Counted from the stretch's first letter, positions 1 to 8,868 are shown. The stretch: DNA of 42,532 nucleotides from Nocardioides sp. (GCA_025965125.1 JAOPXM010000007.1:1-42532); one strand, 5' to 3'. The notes: generated by a model from the sequence alone, not told the origin. A program made the numbers and translations.

Positions 1-1975
1 CCGTCTCCGTGTCGACCTCCATCGCGCACAGGTGGGTGCCGTGCGGGTAGTTGAAGTTCACCGGGTCGTAGGTCGCATCCGAGTCCAGCGACGCCTCCAC
101 GCCGTCGGGGAGGTTGTTCGCCGCGAACGTCGCGAGCGCGATCTCCGCCAACGCGAGTCCCTGGTCGGTCCCCTTCACCGAGAAGCGTCCGCCCGTGTAC
201 TCGATGTCGTCGATCGAGGCCTCGAGCAGGTGGGCCGCGATCGGCCGAGCCTTCTCGATGACCTTGTCGACGGCCTTGACGATCGCCTCGCCGCCGACGA
301 CCAGTGAGCGTGACCCGTAGGTGTCGAGGCCCTTGTGGCTGATCGCGGTGTCGCCGTGCAGCACCTCGACGTCCTCGTAGGCGACCCCGAGTCGGTCCGC
401 CACGATCTGGCTGAAGGCGGTCTCGTGGCCCTGGCCGTGTGCTGAGGCACCGGTGAGCACCTCCACCTTGCCGGTCGGCAGCATCCGGACGCTGGCGTGC
501 TCCCAGCCGCCCGCGCCGTAGTCGAGCGAGCCCAGCACCCGCGACGGCGCGAGACCGCACATCTCGGTGAATGTCGACACCCCGATGCCGAGCTGGACCG
601 GGTCGCCGGAGTCCCGACGCCGCTTCTGCTCGGCGCGCAGGTCGTCGTAGCCGAACAGCTCCTTGGCCCGGGCCGTGGCGGCCTCGTAGTTCCCGGAGTC
701 GTACTCGAGCCCGGCCACCGTGGTGAACGGGAACTGCTCGTGCTTGATCCAGTTCTTCTCCCGGATCACCAGCGGGTCGACACCCACCTCGGCGGCAAGC
801 TCGTCCATGATGCGCTCGATCGCGTACGTCGCCTCGGGTCGCCCGGCGCCGCGGTAGGCATCGGTCCACGTCTTGTTGGTGAGCACGGTCTGGCAGTTGA
901 ACTGGTAGGCCGGGAACTTGTAGATCGCGTTGAACATGAACGCCCCGAGAACCGGGACGCCACCGCCGACGAGGGCGACGTAGGCACCGAGGTCGGCCAG
1001 CAGCTCGACCTTGAACCCGGTGACCGTGCCGTCCTTCTCGGCCGAGAGCGTCAGCTTCTGCCACTGGTCCCGGCCGTGGTGGGCCGACATCAGGGACTCG
1101 GACCGGGTCTCGGTGTACTTGACCGGCTTGCCCAGCCGACGCGCCAGCAGGAACGTGATGAACTCCTCCGGCGTCGTCTGCAGCTTGCCTCCGAACCCGC
1201 CGCCGACGTCGGGCGCGATCACCCGGATCTTGGCCTCCGAAACGCCGGTCACCGCAGCCAGCAGGAAGCGCAGGATGTGCGGGATCTGGGTGGCCGACCA
1301 CATCGTGATCTGCTCGCCGGTCGGGTCGACGACCGTGGAGCGCGGCTCCATGAACGCCGGGATCAGGCGCTGCTGGCGGTACTCCCGCTCGATGACGATG
1401 CCGTCGCCGCGGGCCTTCTCGATTGCCTGGTCGACGTTGCCGCCGGTCCCGGCCTGCTCGGAGTCGAAGACCCAGAGCGCCGACTTGTTGGTGCCGAGGT
1501 CGGGATGGGCAAGGACCTTGTCCTCAGCGGCTTCCTTCAGGTCGAGCGCGGCCGGCAGCTCGTCGTAGTCGACGTCGACCAGCTCGGCGGCGTCGCGCGC
1601 CTCGGCCGCCGTACGCGCCACGACCACGGCGACGATCTCGCCGGCGAAGGCGACCCGGTCGACGGCGATCGGCGGGTGCGCGGGAGTCACCTGGTCGGGG
1701 GTGATCGGCCAGGCGTTGGGGAGCCCGCCCTGCTCCTCGGCGACGTCCTGGCCGGTGATGACGGAGACGACGTTGGTGGCCTGCTCCGCGGCCGACTTGT
1801 CGATGTTGGTGATCGTCGCGTGGGCGAAGGGGCTGCGGACCATCGCGACGTGCAGCATCCCCGGCAGGGTGATGTTGTCGGTCCAGCGGGTGCGCCCGGT
1901 GATCAGCCGCTGGTCCTCCTTGCGGCGGCGGTCCCGGCCGATCTCCTTGGCGGGGGCGTCCTGGACGGCGGTCAT
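1..1975 (-). CDS. coxL: Form II CoxL-like molybdopterin large subunit (partial)
   Basis: Catalytic molybdenum-cofactor subunit of a xanthine dehydrogenase/aerobic CO dehydrogenase family hydroxylase. Read from the ATG at 1975, about 658 residues are open and the gene runs off the left edge, so the C-terminus is missing. The N-terminal part is the aldehyde oxidase/xanthine dehydrogenase a/b-hammerhead domain, and the molybdopterin-binding domain follows with a GGGFGGK motif. The active-site loop reads AYRGAGR at residues 373-379. In the literature that marks form II CoxL-like proteins, whereas form I CO dehydrogenases have AYRCSFR, so CO need not be the substrate. The start overlaps the stop of the 2Fe-2S subunit (ATGA). 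Form II clusters are usually ordered S-L-M, so an FAD subunit is expected just beyond position 1. The family call is firm; the substrate is unknown. Confidence 0.9.
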   Translation of the reverse strand, partial: MTAVQDAPAKEIGRDRRRKEDQRLITGRTRWTDNITLPGMLHVAMVRSPFAHATITNIDKSAAEQATNVVSVITGQDVAEEQGGLPNAWPITPDQVTPAHPPIAVDRVAFAGEIVAVVVARTAAEARDAAELVDVDYDELPAALDLKEAAEDKVLAHPDLGTNKSALWVFDSEQAGTGGNVDQAIEKARGDGIVIEREYRQQRLIPAFMEPRSTVVDPTGEQITMWSATQIPHILRFLLAAVTGVSEAKIRVIAPDVGGGFGGKLQTTPEEFITFLLARRLGKPVKYTETRSESLMSAHHGRDQWQKLTLSAEKDGTVTGFKVELLADLGAYVALVGGGVPVLGAFMFNAIYKFPAYQFNCQTVLTNKTWTDAYRGAGRPEATYAIERIMDELAAEVGVDPLVIREKNWIKHEQFPFTTVAGLEYDSGNYEAATARAKELFGYDDLRAEQKRRRDSGDPVQLGIGVSTFTEMCGLAPSRVLGSLDYGAGGWEHASVRMLPTGKVEVLTGASAHGQGHETAFSQIVADRLGVAYEDVEVLHGDTAISHKGLDTYGSRSLVVGGEAIVKAVDKVIEKARPIAAHLLEASIDDIEYTGGRFSVKGTDQGLALAEIALATFAANNLPDGVEASLDSDATYDPVNFNYPHGTHLCAMEVDTET

Positions 1976-2442
1976 GACGCGCTCCCTGCGCCCGCAGCGT
2001 GCTGCACGGACTTCACGATGTTGTGGTACCCGGTGCACCGGCACAGGTTGCCCTCGAGGCCGAGCCGGATCTCCTCCTCGGAGGGATGTGGGTTCTCCTT
2101 GAGCAGGTCGACGCTCTGCATGATCATCCCCGGGGTGCAGAAGCCGCACTGGAGCCCGTGGCACTCGCGGAAGGCCGCCTGGACCGGGTGCAGCTCCCCG
2201 TTGACGGCGAGTCCCTCGATCGTGGTGACCTCGGCTCCGTCGGCCTGGACGGCCAGCACGTTGCACGACTTCACGCTGGTGCCGTCCAGGTGCACCGTGC
2301 AGGCACCGCAGTTGCTGGTGTCGCAGCCGATGACGGTGCCGGTCTTGCCGAGGCGCTCGCGGAGGTACTGCACCAGCAGCATCCGCGGTTCGACGTCGTC
2401 GGACACCTTGGCGCCGTCGACGGTGAGGTTGATCCGGGTCAT
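1972..2442 (-). CDS. coxS: [2Fe-2S] small subunit of molybdenum hydroxylase (CoxS-like)
   Basis: Electron-transfer subunit carrying two [2Fe-2S] clusters between the molybdenum centre of CoxL and the FAD subunit. The 156-residue protein is of normal length. Cys40, Cys45, Cys48 and Cys60 form the plant-ferredoxin-type cluster site (CDTSNCGAC). Cys99, Cys102, Cys134 and Cys136 form the second, helical-domain site (QCGFCTPG and CRCTGY). I chose the ATG at 2442 because AAGGGAGA lies just upstream and the protein then starts at the beta-grasp fold. A longer reading from 2484 adds 14 residues without a ribosome site. It is translationally coupled to coxL by an ATGA overlap. Confidence 0.93.
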   Translation of the reverse strand: MTRINLTVDGAKVSDDVEPRMLLVQYLRERLGKTGTVIGCDTSNCGACTVHLDGTSVKSCNVLAVQADGAEVTTIEGLAVNGELHPVQAAFRECHGLQCGFCTPGMIMQSVDLLKENPHPSEEEIRLGLEGNLCRCTGYHNIVKSVQHAAGAGSAS

Positions 2443-2529
2443 GACTCTCCCTTGGGTGGCGACCTTGAGGCAACGCTGTGACACCAGTCACGCTAGGGAG
2501 GGCGGGTTGGGCAATGGTTGGGAGCCCTG

Positions 2530-2567
2530 CTGGTGGAGGAGGGTTGCGTGGCAACCGTCTCGAAACC
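2530..2567. repeat. REP-like dyad repeat, copy A
   Basis: A 38-bp stretch between the GAF regulator and coxS with the central dyad GGTTGC-GTG-GCAACC (2542-2556), flanked by TGGAGGAG on one side and TCTCGAAACC on the other. A second copy in opposite orientation lies at 22173-22209. The pattern resembles the gttgaggag...ctcgaaacc intergenic repeats I recall from Nocardioides-type genomes. It sits in the leader region of coxS and could also form an RNA hairpin there. Confidence 0.65.
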
Positions 2568-2577
2568 GGGTGAGGAG

Positions 2578-3813
2578 TCAGCGCACCGCGACCGCAAGGC
2601 GGCCCTTGAGCAGGGGAACGACGGGGTGGGCCCGCCCGCCCAGCGAGGCGAGGCAGACCTCGATCACCTCGGCGTCGTACGGTGCGAGCTCGCTGTAGCG
2701 CACGACGGCGTCGGGCTCGGGGTTGGCGAGCAGCGCCTCGCGAACGGCCACCGCGACGTACTCGGCCAGCTCGTTGAGGGCCGGCGAGTTGGTGCCGGGC
2801 AGGAGGTCGCCGCCGTACGCGTCGACGGCGGCGCCCACGTGGCCGCGACGCAGCAGCGCCAGCACGTGGTCGACGTCGGTCGCGACCGGCATCTGGAGCC
2901 GGTAGGGGCGCGAGGACAGCTGGCCGCCGAGGGCCTGCCGCAGGTGTGAGACCTCCGCCTTGAGGGTGGAGAACGTGACCGCCTGGTCGCCGTAGACCAT
3001 CGCGTGGAGCTGCTCGAGAGACAACCCCTGCGGGTGCATCGCGAGCAGGGCGAGCACCTCGGTCTGGCGCCGGTTGAGCAGCAGCCGTTGCCCGTCGAGG
3101 CGGGTCTCGGCGGTCCCGAGGAGCGTCATCACCAGACCCGGGTCGCCGGTGTCGTCGGCGCCCTCTGCGGACGGGTGGTATCGAGAGGTCGGCATCGCGG
3201 TCTCGATGAGCCGCGCAAGCACGCGGGCCGTCGCGAGCCCGATCGGGTGGCTGCGGTCCCACGTGGTCGAGAGGTCGATCACGCCCAGCTTGACGCCGGT
3301 GGCGGGATCGAAGACCGGGGCCGCCCAACACACCCAGTTGTGCACGATCGAGGCGTAGTGCTCGGCGCTGAGGACCATCGACGGCGTCGCCAGCCGGTTG
3401 GCCATGTCCAGGGCGTTGGTGCCGACCGACTCGTCGTCCCAGCGGCCGCCGGGCACGAAGTTGACGGTCTCGGCCTTGCGCCGCATGACACGGCCGCCGT
3501 ACGTCCACAGGATGCGGGTGTCCGCGTCGGTGACGGCCAGGACGAGGTCGCCGTCCTCGGCGGTACGCCGCAGCTCGGACTCGACCCGCTCGACGGCGGT
3601 CTGCAGGGGCGAGTCGCGCCACATCGCGGCGATCTCGGACTCATCGGCCAGGGGCGCCTGCGTGACGTCGGGCGAGATCGCTGCCTCGGAACGCGTCCAG
3701 CTGGTGAGGATCTCGGGGCGAACCAGCTGCTCGGCGGAGTCGCCGTGCTCGACGAACGAGGTCCATGCGCGCACCGCGTCGAATCTCAGGTCGTCCAGCT
3801 CACTGCGCGTCAT
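2578..3813 (-). CDS. GAF-domain transcriptional regulator with C-terminal winged helix
   Basis: Probable regulator of the adjacent molybdenum-hydroxylase genes. The 411-residue protein has an N-terminal helical segment and a GAF-type sensor region at roughly residues 70-190 (segments RRKAETVNFVPGGRW, SVGTNALDMA and VCWAAPVFDP, as in AcoR-type GAF modules). A C-terminal winged-helix DNA-binding region at about 235-330 carries RRQTEVLALLAMHPQGLSLE and TLKAEVSHLRQALG. No AAA+ sigma-54 domain is present. I chose the ATG at 3813; an upstream start at 3870 would add 19 residues of low-complexity sequence. The gene lies between xdhC and coxS on the same strand, 63 bp after xdhC. The ligand is unknown, and control of coxSL is inferred from position only. 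Confidence 0.8.
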   Translation of the reverse strand: MTRSELDDLRFDAVRAWTSFVEHGDSAEQLVRPEILTSWTRSEAAISPDVTQAPLADESEIAAMWRDSPLQTAVERVESELRRTAEDGDLVLAVTDADTRILWTYGGRVMRRKAETVNFVPGGRWDDESVGTNALDMANRLATPSMVLSAEHYASIVHNWVCWAAPVFDPATGVKLGVIDLSTTWDRSHPIGLATARVLARLIETAMPTSRYHPSAEGADDTGDPGLVMTLLGTAETRLDGQRLLLNRRQTEVLALLAMHPQGLSLEQLHAMVYGDQAVTFSTLKAEVSHLRQALGGQLSSRPYRLQMPVATDVDHVLALLRRGHVGAAVDAYGGDLLPGTNSPALNELAEYVAVAVREALLANPEPDAVVRYSELAPYDAEVIEVCLASLGGRAHPVVPLLKGRLAVAVR

Positions 3814-3876
3814 CTGCACCCCCGGACTCGGTGCCTTCAAACCTAACACCGGGCGGGTGACGCCGGTCACACGCGT

Positions 3877-5055
3877 TCAGCGGTGGATCCGTCCCTCGGT
3901 GACGCCGAGCGGCTCGCCGCTGCCGCCCCAGCGTCCGGCGATGATCTCGGCGGCGATGCTGATCGCGGTCTCCTCCGGAGTGCGGGCTCCCAGGTCGAGG
4001 CCGATCGGGCTCGACAGCCGGGCGATCTCGGCGTCGCTCACCCCGGCCTCGCGCAGCCGGGCCAGTCGGTCCTCGTGGGTCCGACGCGAGCCCATGGCAC
4101 CGACGTACGCCACCTCCGGCAGGCGCAGGGCCACCTCGAGGAGGGGTACGTCGAACTTGGGGTCGTGGGTCAGCACCGTGACGATGGTCCGAGCGTCGAT
4201 GTTGCCGGCGTCCGCCTCGGCCGCCAGGTAGCGGTGTGGCCAGTCCACGACGACCTCGTCGGCCTCCGGGAAACGCGATGTGGTCGCGAAGACGGGCCGG
4301 GCGTCGCAGACGGTGACGTGGTAGCCCAGGAAGCTGCCCACCCGGGCCACCGCCGCCGCGAAGTCGATGGCACCGAAGACCAGGAGCCTCGGCTTCGGTG
4401 CGAACGCCCACACGAACACCCGCATCCCCTCGCCTCGCCGCTCCCCGTCGGGCCCGTAGCTCAACGTCGCGTTGTGGCCCGCCGCCAGCAGCCCGAGCGC
4501 GTCGTCGCGGACGGCGTCGTCGGCCCGGTCGGAGCCCAACGATCCGGATAGTCCGTGACGGAACTGCTGTGAATCCGGGGGATCGACGACAGTTCCGTCA
4601 CGGACTATCTCGATCTCGTCCGGACGTACCACGAGGCGGCGGCCCAGCCAGGCGGGTTCGGGATGCTCGATGACGGTGGCAAGGGCGACGGGGCGGCCGG
4701 CCTCGATGTCGGCGGCGATGTCGGCGAGCTCGGGGAACGTCTCGCGGTTCACCTTCTCGACCCAGACGTCCAGGATCCCCCCGCAGGTCAGGCCGACCGC
4801 GAACGCGTCATCGTCGGAGACGCCGTAGCGCTCGAGCACGGGCTGACCGGACTCGACCACAGACTCGGCCAGCTCGTAGACCGCGCCTTCCACGCACCCC
4901 CCGGACACCGAGCCCACGGCGGTGCCGTCCGCACCGACCAGCATCGAGGCTCCGGGTGGGCGGGGCGCGGACTGGAACGTCGCCACGACGGTGCCGACGC
5001 CGATCGTCTCGCCGGCCTCCCACCACTTCATCAGCTCGGGCAGCACGTCACGCAC
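3877..5055 (-). CDS. xdhC: XdhC/CoxI family molybdenum-cofactor insertion protein with in-frame palindrome insert
   Basis: Accessory protein that binds and sulfurates the molybdenum cofactor and delivers it to xanthine dehydrogenase/CO dehydrogenase-type enzymes. Of 392 residues, the N-terminal XdhC_CoxI domain contains SGGCVEGAVYE (about 50-60) and TCGGILDVWVE (about 90-100). The C-terminal Rossmann-like XdhC_C domain has LLVFGAIDFA, YVGAMGSRRT and DLGARTPEETAISIAAEI. Between the two domains, residues 150-170 (IVRDGTVV...QFRHGLS) are encoded entirely by the 63-bp palindromic element at 4547-4609, so the linker is longer than it would otherwise be. The reading frame stays open. The gene overlaps coxE by 8 bp and should be cotranscribed with it. 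The family call is firm; whether the insert affects function is unknown. Confidence 0.92.
   Translation of the reverse strand: MRDVLPELMKWWEAGETIGVGTVVATFQSAPRPPGASMLVGADGTAVGSVSGGCVEGAVYELAESVVESGQPVLERYGVSDDDAFAVGLTCGGILDVWVEKVNRETFPELADIAADIEAGRPVALATVIEHPEPAWLGRRLVVRPDEIEIVRDGTVVDPPDSQQFRHGLSGSLGSDRADDAVRDDALGLLAAGHNATLSYGPDGERRGEGMRVFVWAFAPKPRLLVFGAIDFAAAVARVGSFLGYHVTVCDARPVFATTSRFPEADEVVVDWPHRYLAAEADAGNIDARTIVTVLTHDPKFDVPLLEVALRLPEVAYVGAMGSRRTHEDRLARLREAGVSDAEIARLSSPIGLDLGARTPEETAISIAAEIIAGRWGGSGEPLGVTEGRIHR
4547..4609. repeat. 63-bp palindromic element, copy 1 (intragenic, in frame)
   Basis: Perfect 20-bp inverted arms (left arm GATAGTCCGTGACGGAACTG, 4547-4566; right arm 4590-4609) around a 23-nt centre. 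The centre contains a symmetric ATCC/GGAT dyad. The length is 21 codons, and the copy lies inside xdhC in the element's only open frame. Two further copies with identical arms lie at 17782-17844 and 20284-20346. Confidence 0.95.
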
Positions 5056-6175
5056 GAGAGACCACCCCCACGAGCTCGGCGTACGTCGCCAGCGAATGGC
5101 CGGCTACGAAGTCGTCGACGTGCGGCAGGACCGCGAGGACACCCTGCTGGACCGGCTCGTAGCCCGCCTTGCCGCGGTGCGGATTGACCCACACCACCCG
5201 GTGGGCGATGCGGTGCAGCCGCTGCATCTGCTGGGCGAGCACCGTCGGGTCCCCGCGCTCCCAGCCGTCGCTGAAGATCACGACAACGGCCCCGCGGGCC
5301 ATCCCGCGTTGACCCCACCGGTCGAGGAAGAACCGCAGCGTCTCGCCCAGACGGGTGCCGCCGGACCAGTCGGGCACGGTCTCGCCGGCCGCCACCAGCG
5401 CCCGCTCAGGATCGCGGATCCGCAGCGCCCGGGTCAGGTGGGTGAGCCGGGTGCCGACCGTGAACGTCTCGACCACTCCCCCGGATGCTCGGCCCGCCAC
5501 CGTGAATCGGTGCGCGAGTCGCAGGAGTGCGTCGGCGTAGCCACTCATCGAGCCGGACACGTCGACGAGCAGCACCACCCGGCGCGGCTTCACACCGCGG
5601 CGCCGCCACTCGATGGCGGCCGGCTCCCCCATCCGGCGCAGGCTCGCTCGCAGGGTGCGGGACGCGTCGACCTGGCCGCGATGCCAGGGCTGGTGCCGGG
5701 CGGTACGACGCAGCGGCGGCCGCGGGTGCAGCGTCGCGAACATCGCCGAGAGCCGGTGCTTCTCCGCAGCCGACAGGGACGCCACATCGCGGTGCCGCAG
5801 GACCTCGGTCGCGCTGGCCATGGCCCGGACCAGCTCGTCGGCGTCCTCGGCCTCCTGCGAGCCGTCTGGGTCCGTCTCGGGGAAGTCCGAGAAGGCCGGC
5901 AACGACGGCTGCGCAGGGCGAGCACGTGGCAGCCCGTCCCGGGCGTTGAAGTAGGCCTCGAAGACCTGGTCGTAGCGCTCGAGGTCGTCGGGGCCGCCGC
6001 ACAGGGTCGCGCGCCCGGCGCAGTACGTCGCGCGCTGGTCGTCGAGCCCGAGCATCGCGACCGCCGCGAGGAAGCCCTGGCTGCGGTCCGGGGTGACGCG
6101 CACCCCTGAGGCACGCAGGGCGCGGGTGAATCCGAGCAGGATCTCGTCGGGCTCGCTGAGCGTCACGCTGCTCAT
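5048..6175 (-). CDS. coxE: VWA-domain protein CoxE
   Basis: A von Willebrand factor A protein that works with the MoxR ATPase CoxD in maturing the molybdenum (or Mo-Cu) active site in cox clusters. It has 375 residues. The N-terminal half is a helical CoxE-type region. The VWA domain carries the metal-ion-dependent adhesion site Asp205-x-Ser207-x-Ser209 (VDVSGSMS), the later SGGTRLGETL threonine segment and VVIFSDGWERGD. It starts within the coxD stop (ATGA, 6172-6175) and overlaps xdhC by 8 bp, so D-E-XdhC are translationally coupled. The start is fixed by the overlap with coxD. Confidence 0.92.
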   Translation of the reverse strand: MSSVTLSEPDEILLGFTRALRASGVRVTPDRSQGFLAAVAMLGLDDQRATYCAGRATLCGGPDDLERYDQVFEAYFNARDGLPRARPAQPSLPAFSDFPETDPDGSQEAEDADELVRAMASATEVLRHRDVASLSAAEKHRLSAMFATLHPRPPLRRTARHQPWHRGQVDASRTLRASLRRMGEPAAIEWRRRGVKPRRVVLLVDVSGSMSGYADALLRLAHRFTVAGRASGGVVETFTVGTRLTHLTRALRIRDPERALVAAGETVPDWSGGTRLGETLRFFLDRWGQRGMARGAVVVIFSDGWERGDPTVLAQQMQRLHRIAHRVVWVNPHRGKAGYEPVQQGVLAVLPHVDDFVAGHSLATYAELVGVVSRA

Positions 6176-7044
6176 CTCGTCAGCATCCGATCGAGCGCCT
6201 GCCGGACGCGGTCCGCATCCTCGCGGTACTTCACCAGCGCACCCAGGGTTGCCGAGGCCGAGGCCAGGTCGAGCTCGGCAGTGCCGAGATGGTGCAGGGC
6301 CCGCGCCCAGTCGAGGGTCTCTGCCACACCCGGGGGCTTCTGCAGGTCGTCGCGCTCACGCAGCTGCTGCACGAGGGTCACCACCTGGCGACCGAGCGCC
6401 GCGGACACCTCGGGAGCGCGGGACCGCACGATCTCGACCTCGCGCTCGAGACCGGGATGGTCGATCCAGTGGTACAGGCAGCGCCGTTTGAGCGCGTCGT
6501 GCAGCTCGCGCGTGCGGTTGGACGTCAGCACGACGATCGGCGGGGTGGCCGCCCGGATGGTGCCGAGCTCGGGGATCGTCACCTGGTACGTCGACAGCAC
6601 CTCGAGCAGGAACGCCTCGAACTCGTCGTCGGCCCGGTCCACCTCGTCGACGAGCAGCACGGCCGGGCTCTGCTGCAGCGCGGCCAGCACCGGACGGGCC
6701 AGCAGGAACCGCTCGTCGTACAGGCTCTTCTCGGCCTCCTCCGCGTCGGCGCCACCGGAGGCCTCGAGCGCGCGGAGGTGCAGGATCTGCCGCGGGAAGT
6801 CCCAGTCGTAGAGCGCCTGGGTGGCATCGATCCCCTCGTAGCACTGCAAGCGGACCAGCGGCAGCCCGAGGCTCTCCGCGATCGCCTCGGCCAACGCCGT
6901 CTTGCCCGTGCCGGGCTCGCCCTCGAGCAACAGCGGTCGCTGCATGCGCAGCGCCAGGAACGTCACGGTCGCGAGGGCGTCGTCACACAGGTAACCGGTC
7001 GCGGCCAGGCGGCGGACCACGTCGTGGGCGGACTCGGGCTCCAT
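6172..7044 (-). CDS. coxD: MoxR-family AAA+ ATPase CoxD
   Basis: AAA+ chaperone-like ATPase of the MoxR family, needed in cox-type operons for active-site assembly together with the VWA protein downstream. Walker A is GEPGTGKT at residues 42-49. Walker B is VLLVDEVDRAD, sensor 1 is VVLTSNRTRELHDALKRRC, and the C-terminal lid helix contains PPGVAETLDWARAL. At 290 residues it is a typical CoxD length. The start is uncertain: the ATG at 7044 is used here, and a GTG two codons upstream (7050) is possible. Neither has a clear Shine-Dalgarno sequence. The stop overlaps coxE by 4 bp. Confidence 0.9.
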   Translation of the reverse strand: MEPESAHDVVRRLAATGYLCDDALATVTFLALRMQRPLLLEGEPGTGKTALAEAIAESLGLPLVRLQCYEGIDATQALYDWDFPRQILHLRALEASGGADAEEAEKSLYDERFLLARPVLAALQQSPAVLLVDEVDRADDEFEAFLLEVLSTYQVTIPELGTIRAATPPIVVLTSNRTRELHDALKRRCLYHWIDHPGLEREVEIVRSRAPEVSAALGRQVVTLVQQLRERDDLQKPPGVAETLDWARALHHLGTAELDLASASATLGALVKYREDADRVRQALDRMLTR

Positions 7045-7088
7045 GTCCACGAGGCTAGCCGCGGGGGCGTTGGACGGAGGTTGGCGGC

Positions 7089-7652
7089 TCAGTCAGCCGT
7101 CGGACGGCTGTCCACGTCACGACCGGTGGCGAGGTCGCCGCACTCGACGAGCTCGACGTCACGGGCGGCCAGGTAGTCCCGGGCGCCCCGGTCGCCGGAC
7201 GTCTCGGCCACGATGCCCGCCCACTGCGCGCGACCCAGGAGCACCGGATGGCCGGGGCGGCCGTCGTACGTCGCCCGGCGCAGCACGGCCGCGTCGGCTG
7301 CACCGGCGATGATCCGGGCGACGACCCGGCTGCTGACGTCCGGAAGGTCCACCAGGGTGACCAGCGCCGCGGTGGCGGAGCCGCCCAGCCCGGTCAGCCC
7401 GGCCCGCAGCGAGGCGGACATCCCTTCGGCCCAGTCGTCGGCCACGACCACCGAGACGTCAAGCTCGCCGACCAGCGCAGCGGCCTCGGCGGCCGACGCC
7501 CCGAGGACGACCGTGACCTCCTCGCAGCCGCCCTCGTGCAAGGCACGGACGCCCCGGACCAGCCAGGAACCGTGCTCGTCGTGCACGAGCGCCTTGGGCA
7601 TCCCCATCCGGCTGCCCGCGCCGGCCGCCAGCAGCAGCCCGTGGATCGTCAC
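7089..7652 (-). CDS. MobA/MocA-like nucleotidyltransferase
   Basis: NTP-transferase-fold protein of the molybdenum cofactor cytidylyltransferase group, expected to attach a nucleotide (CMP in MocA) to molybdopterin for hydroxylases like the one downstream. It has 187 residues with the signature LLAAGAGSRMGMPKAL at residues 6-20, followed by VTLVDLPDV (the metal-binding LxDxP-type motif) and GRPGHPVLLGR. It begins with GTG at 7652, 14 bp after the membrane protein of the ECF sigma pair, and precedes coxD by 44 bp. The whole accessory block may be one transcript. The cofactor assignment rests on family and neighbours. Confidence 0.83.
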   Translation of the reverse strand: MTIHGLLLAAGAGSRMGMPKALVHDEHGSWLVRGVRALHEGGCEEVTVVLGASAAEAAALVGELDVSVVVADDWAEGMSASLRAGLTGLGGSATAALVTLVDLPDVSSRVVARIIAGAADAAVLRRATYDGRPGHPVLLGRAQWAGIVAETSGDRGARDYLAARDVELVECGDLATGRDVDSRPTAD

Positions 7653-7666
7653 GACCCCAGCATGGC

Positions 7667-8317
7667 TCAGCCGGGGAACGCCTTGGCATACATCGCCGTC
7701 AGCGCCGGCGTGACGGGGCCGCTGAGCCCACAGACCGACACGCGGCCCCCGGTCGCCGAGACGAGGTAGGTGCCACCCTGCTCGAACTCGACCGCGCCGA
7801 TCAGTGCGGTCAGCTGCTCGGGCGGTGCCTTGACCGCCACGAGGTCGGTCGGGCTGCCGGCGTAGAACGTGCTGGCCTCCAGGGTGACCACGCTGTCGGC
7901 GATCGTCTGCACGGTGCCCTCGAAGGCGATCGACTGGTTGGCCAGCATCTCAGCGGTCGGGACCATGCACCTGGCGGCGGGGGCGCCGCCGGTGAGCTCG
8001 GTGACGGTTGGCTCGGTCGCGGCCGTCGGGCCCTGCGCGGAGGGGACCTTGTCGTCGTTCCCGGTGAGGCTCTCGAACCCGAAGAACCCGACCCCCGCGA
8101 TGATGAGGACCGCGGCCGCGGCCACCAGCCAGGTGAGCGGGCTGCGGTCGTGGGTGCCGGTCTCACGGGACTCGGTCAGGTGGTCGGTGCTCATGGCGTC
8201 CTCCAGGAGTCTGGCCGCCCGGTCGGGATCGGCCGGTGGCAAGGAGGAAGCCGGGTCGGCGCCGCGCAGTCGTGCGCGGAGCTCGTCGTCCGAGTCGAAC
8301 GCTTCGATGTCGGTCAC
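7667..8317 (-). CDS. Single-pass membrane protein, probable anti-sigma/sigma-associated
   Basis: A 216-residue protein of unknown function, translationally coupled to the ECF sigma factor by a GTGA overlap (GTG at 8317). The N-terminal ~65 residues are charged and cytoplasmic-looking, with ADPASSLPPADPDRAARLLED. One transmembrane helix follows at about residues 64-82 (LTWLVAAAAVLIIAGVGFFG). A C-terminal exported domain of ~120 residues contains two cysteines. I see no classical zinc-binding HxxxCxxC anti-sigma motif. The anti-sigma role is inferred from position and topology alone. Confidence 0.7.
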   Translation of the reverse strand: MTDIEAFDSDDELRARLRGADPASSLPPADPDRAARLLEDAMSTDHLTESRETGTHDRSPLTWLVAAAAVLIIAGVGFFGFESLTGNDDKVPSAQGPTAATEPTVTELTGGAPAARCMVPTAEMLANQSIAFEGTVQTIADSVVTLEASTFYAGSPTDLVAVKAPPEQLTALIGAVEFEQGGTYLVSATGGRVSVCGLSGPVTPALTAMYAKAFPG

Positions 8318-8868
8318 GGCCTTCTCCCCTCTCTCGACTCCTCATGTCCGGACACCGGCCCCATCTTTCGCAGCTGGTCCTTGAGCTTCCCGCGGGCCCG
8401 GTGCAGCCGGATGCTCGCGGCGTTAGCCGTGATGTCCAGAACGGTCGCGATCTCGGCCGGGCTGAGCTGCTCCCAGGCCCACAGCCGCAGCAGCTCCGCG
8501 TCGTTTGGCCGCAGCGCCGAAAGCGCCTCTCCCACGGTGGTGTCAGGCGGCTCCGGGCCGTCCGTGGCGGCGGCGGGCGGGTCGACCGCGGAGATCTTCG
8601 CGGCGACACGCTGCTGGCGGCGCGCGCTGCGCTCCGCGTTCGCCAGGCAGTTCCGCGCGACGCCGTACGCCCACGGCAAAGGGTCCTCCGGTAGGTCCTC
8701 GAGACGCCGCCAGCAGACGAGCAGGGTGTCGGCGAGAGCATCCTCGGCCGTGGCCGGGTCGGTACGGCGGGCCAGGAACCGCCGGAGCGGCTCCAGCAGG
8801 CCGGGCACGAGATCCTCGAAACGGGCCCGGCGTTCCGCTGCCTCATCCTCGACCGACACGGCACTCAC
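8314..8868 (-). CDS. ECF-type RNA polymerase sigma factor
   Basis: Group 4 (extracytoplasmic function) sigma-70 factor of 184 residues. Region 2 spans about residues 15-85 (FEDLVPGLLEPLRRFLARR, TAEDALADTLLVCWRRL, PWAYGVARNCLAN). Region 4 spans about 113-165 with the helix-turn-helix LSPAEIATVLDITANAASIRLHRARGKLKDQL (shown across two helices). It starts with GTG at 8868, where no strong ribosome site is visible. Its stop overlaps the membrane partner downstream, and the molybdenum accessory genes follow on the same strand, so it could drive their expression. The stimulus is unknown. Confidence 0.85.
   Translation of the reverse strand: MSAVSVEDEAAERRARFEDLVPGLLEPLRRFLARRTDPATAEDALADTLLVCWRRLEDLPEDPLPWAYGVARNCLANAERSARRQQRVAAKISAVDPPAAATDGPEPPDTTVGEALSALRPNDAELLRLWAWEQLSPAEIATVLDITANAASIRLHRARGKLKDQLRKMGPVSGHEESREGRRP

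Noticed and set aside
497-2698. Long plus-strand open frame antisense to coxL/coxS
   Set aside because: Shadow ORF caused by high GC on the opposite strand of real genes; no family motifs. The same holds for the long antisense frames over groL, lon, otsA, the FMN glutamate-synthase gene and others.
4540-4615. CGATC on both sides of the xdhC copy of the 63-bp element as a target-site duplication
   Set aside because: The two CGATC copies are 2 and 1 bp away from the arms, the other two elements have no such flanks, and adding 5 bp to a 66-bp insert would not keep the reading frame.
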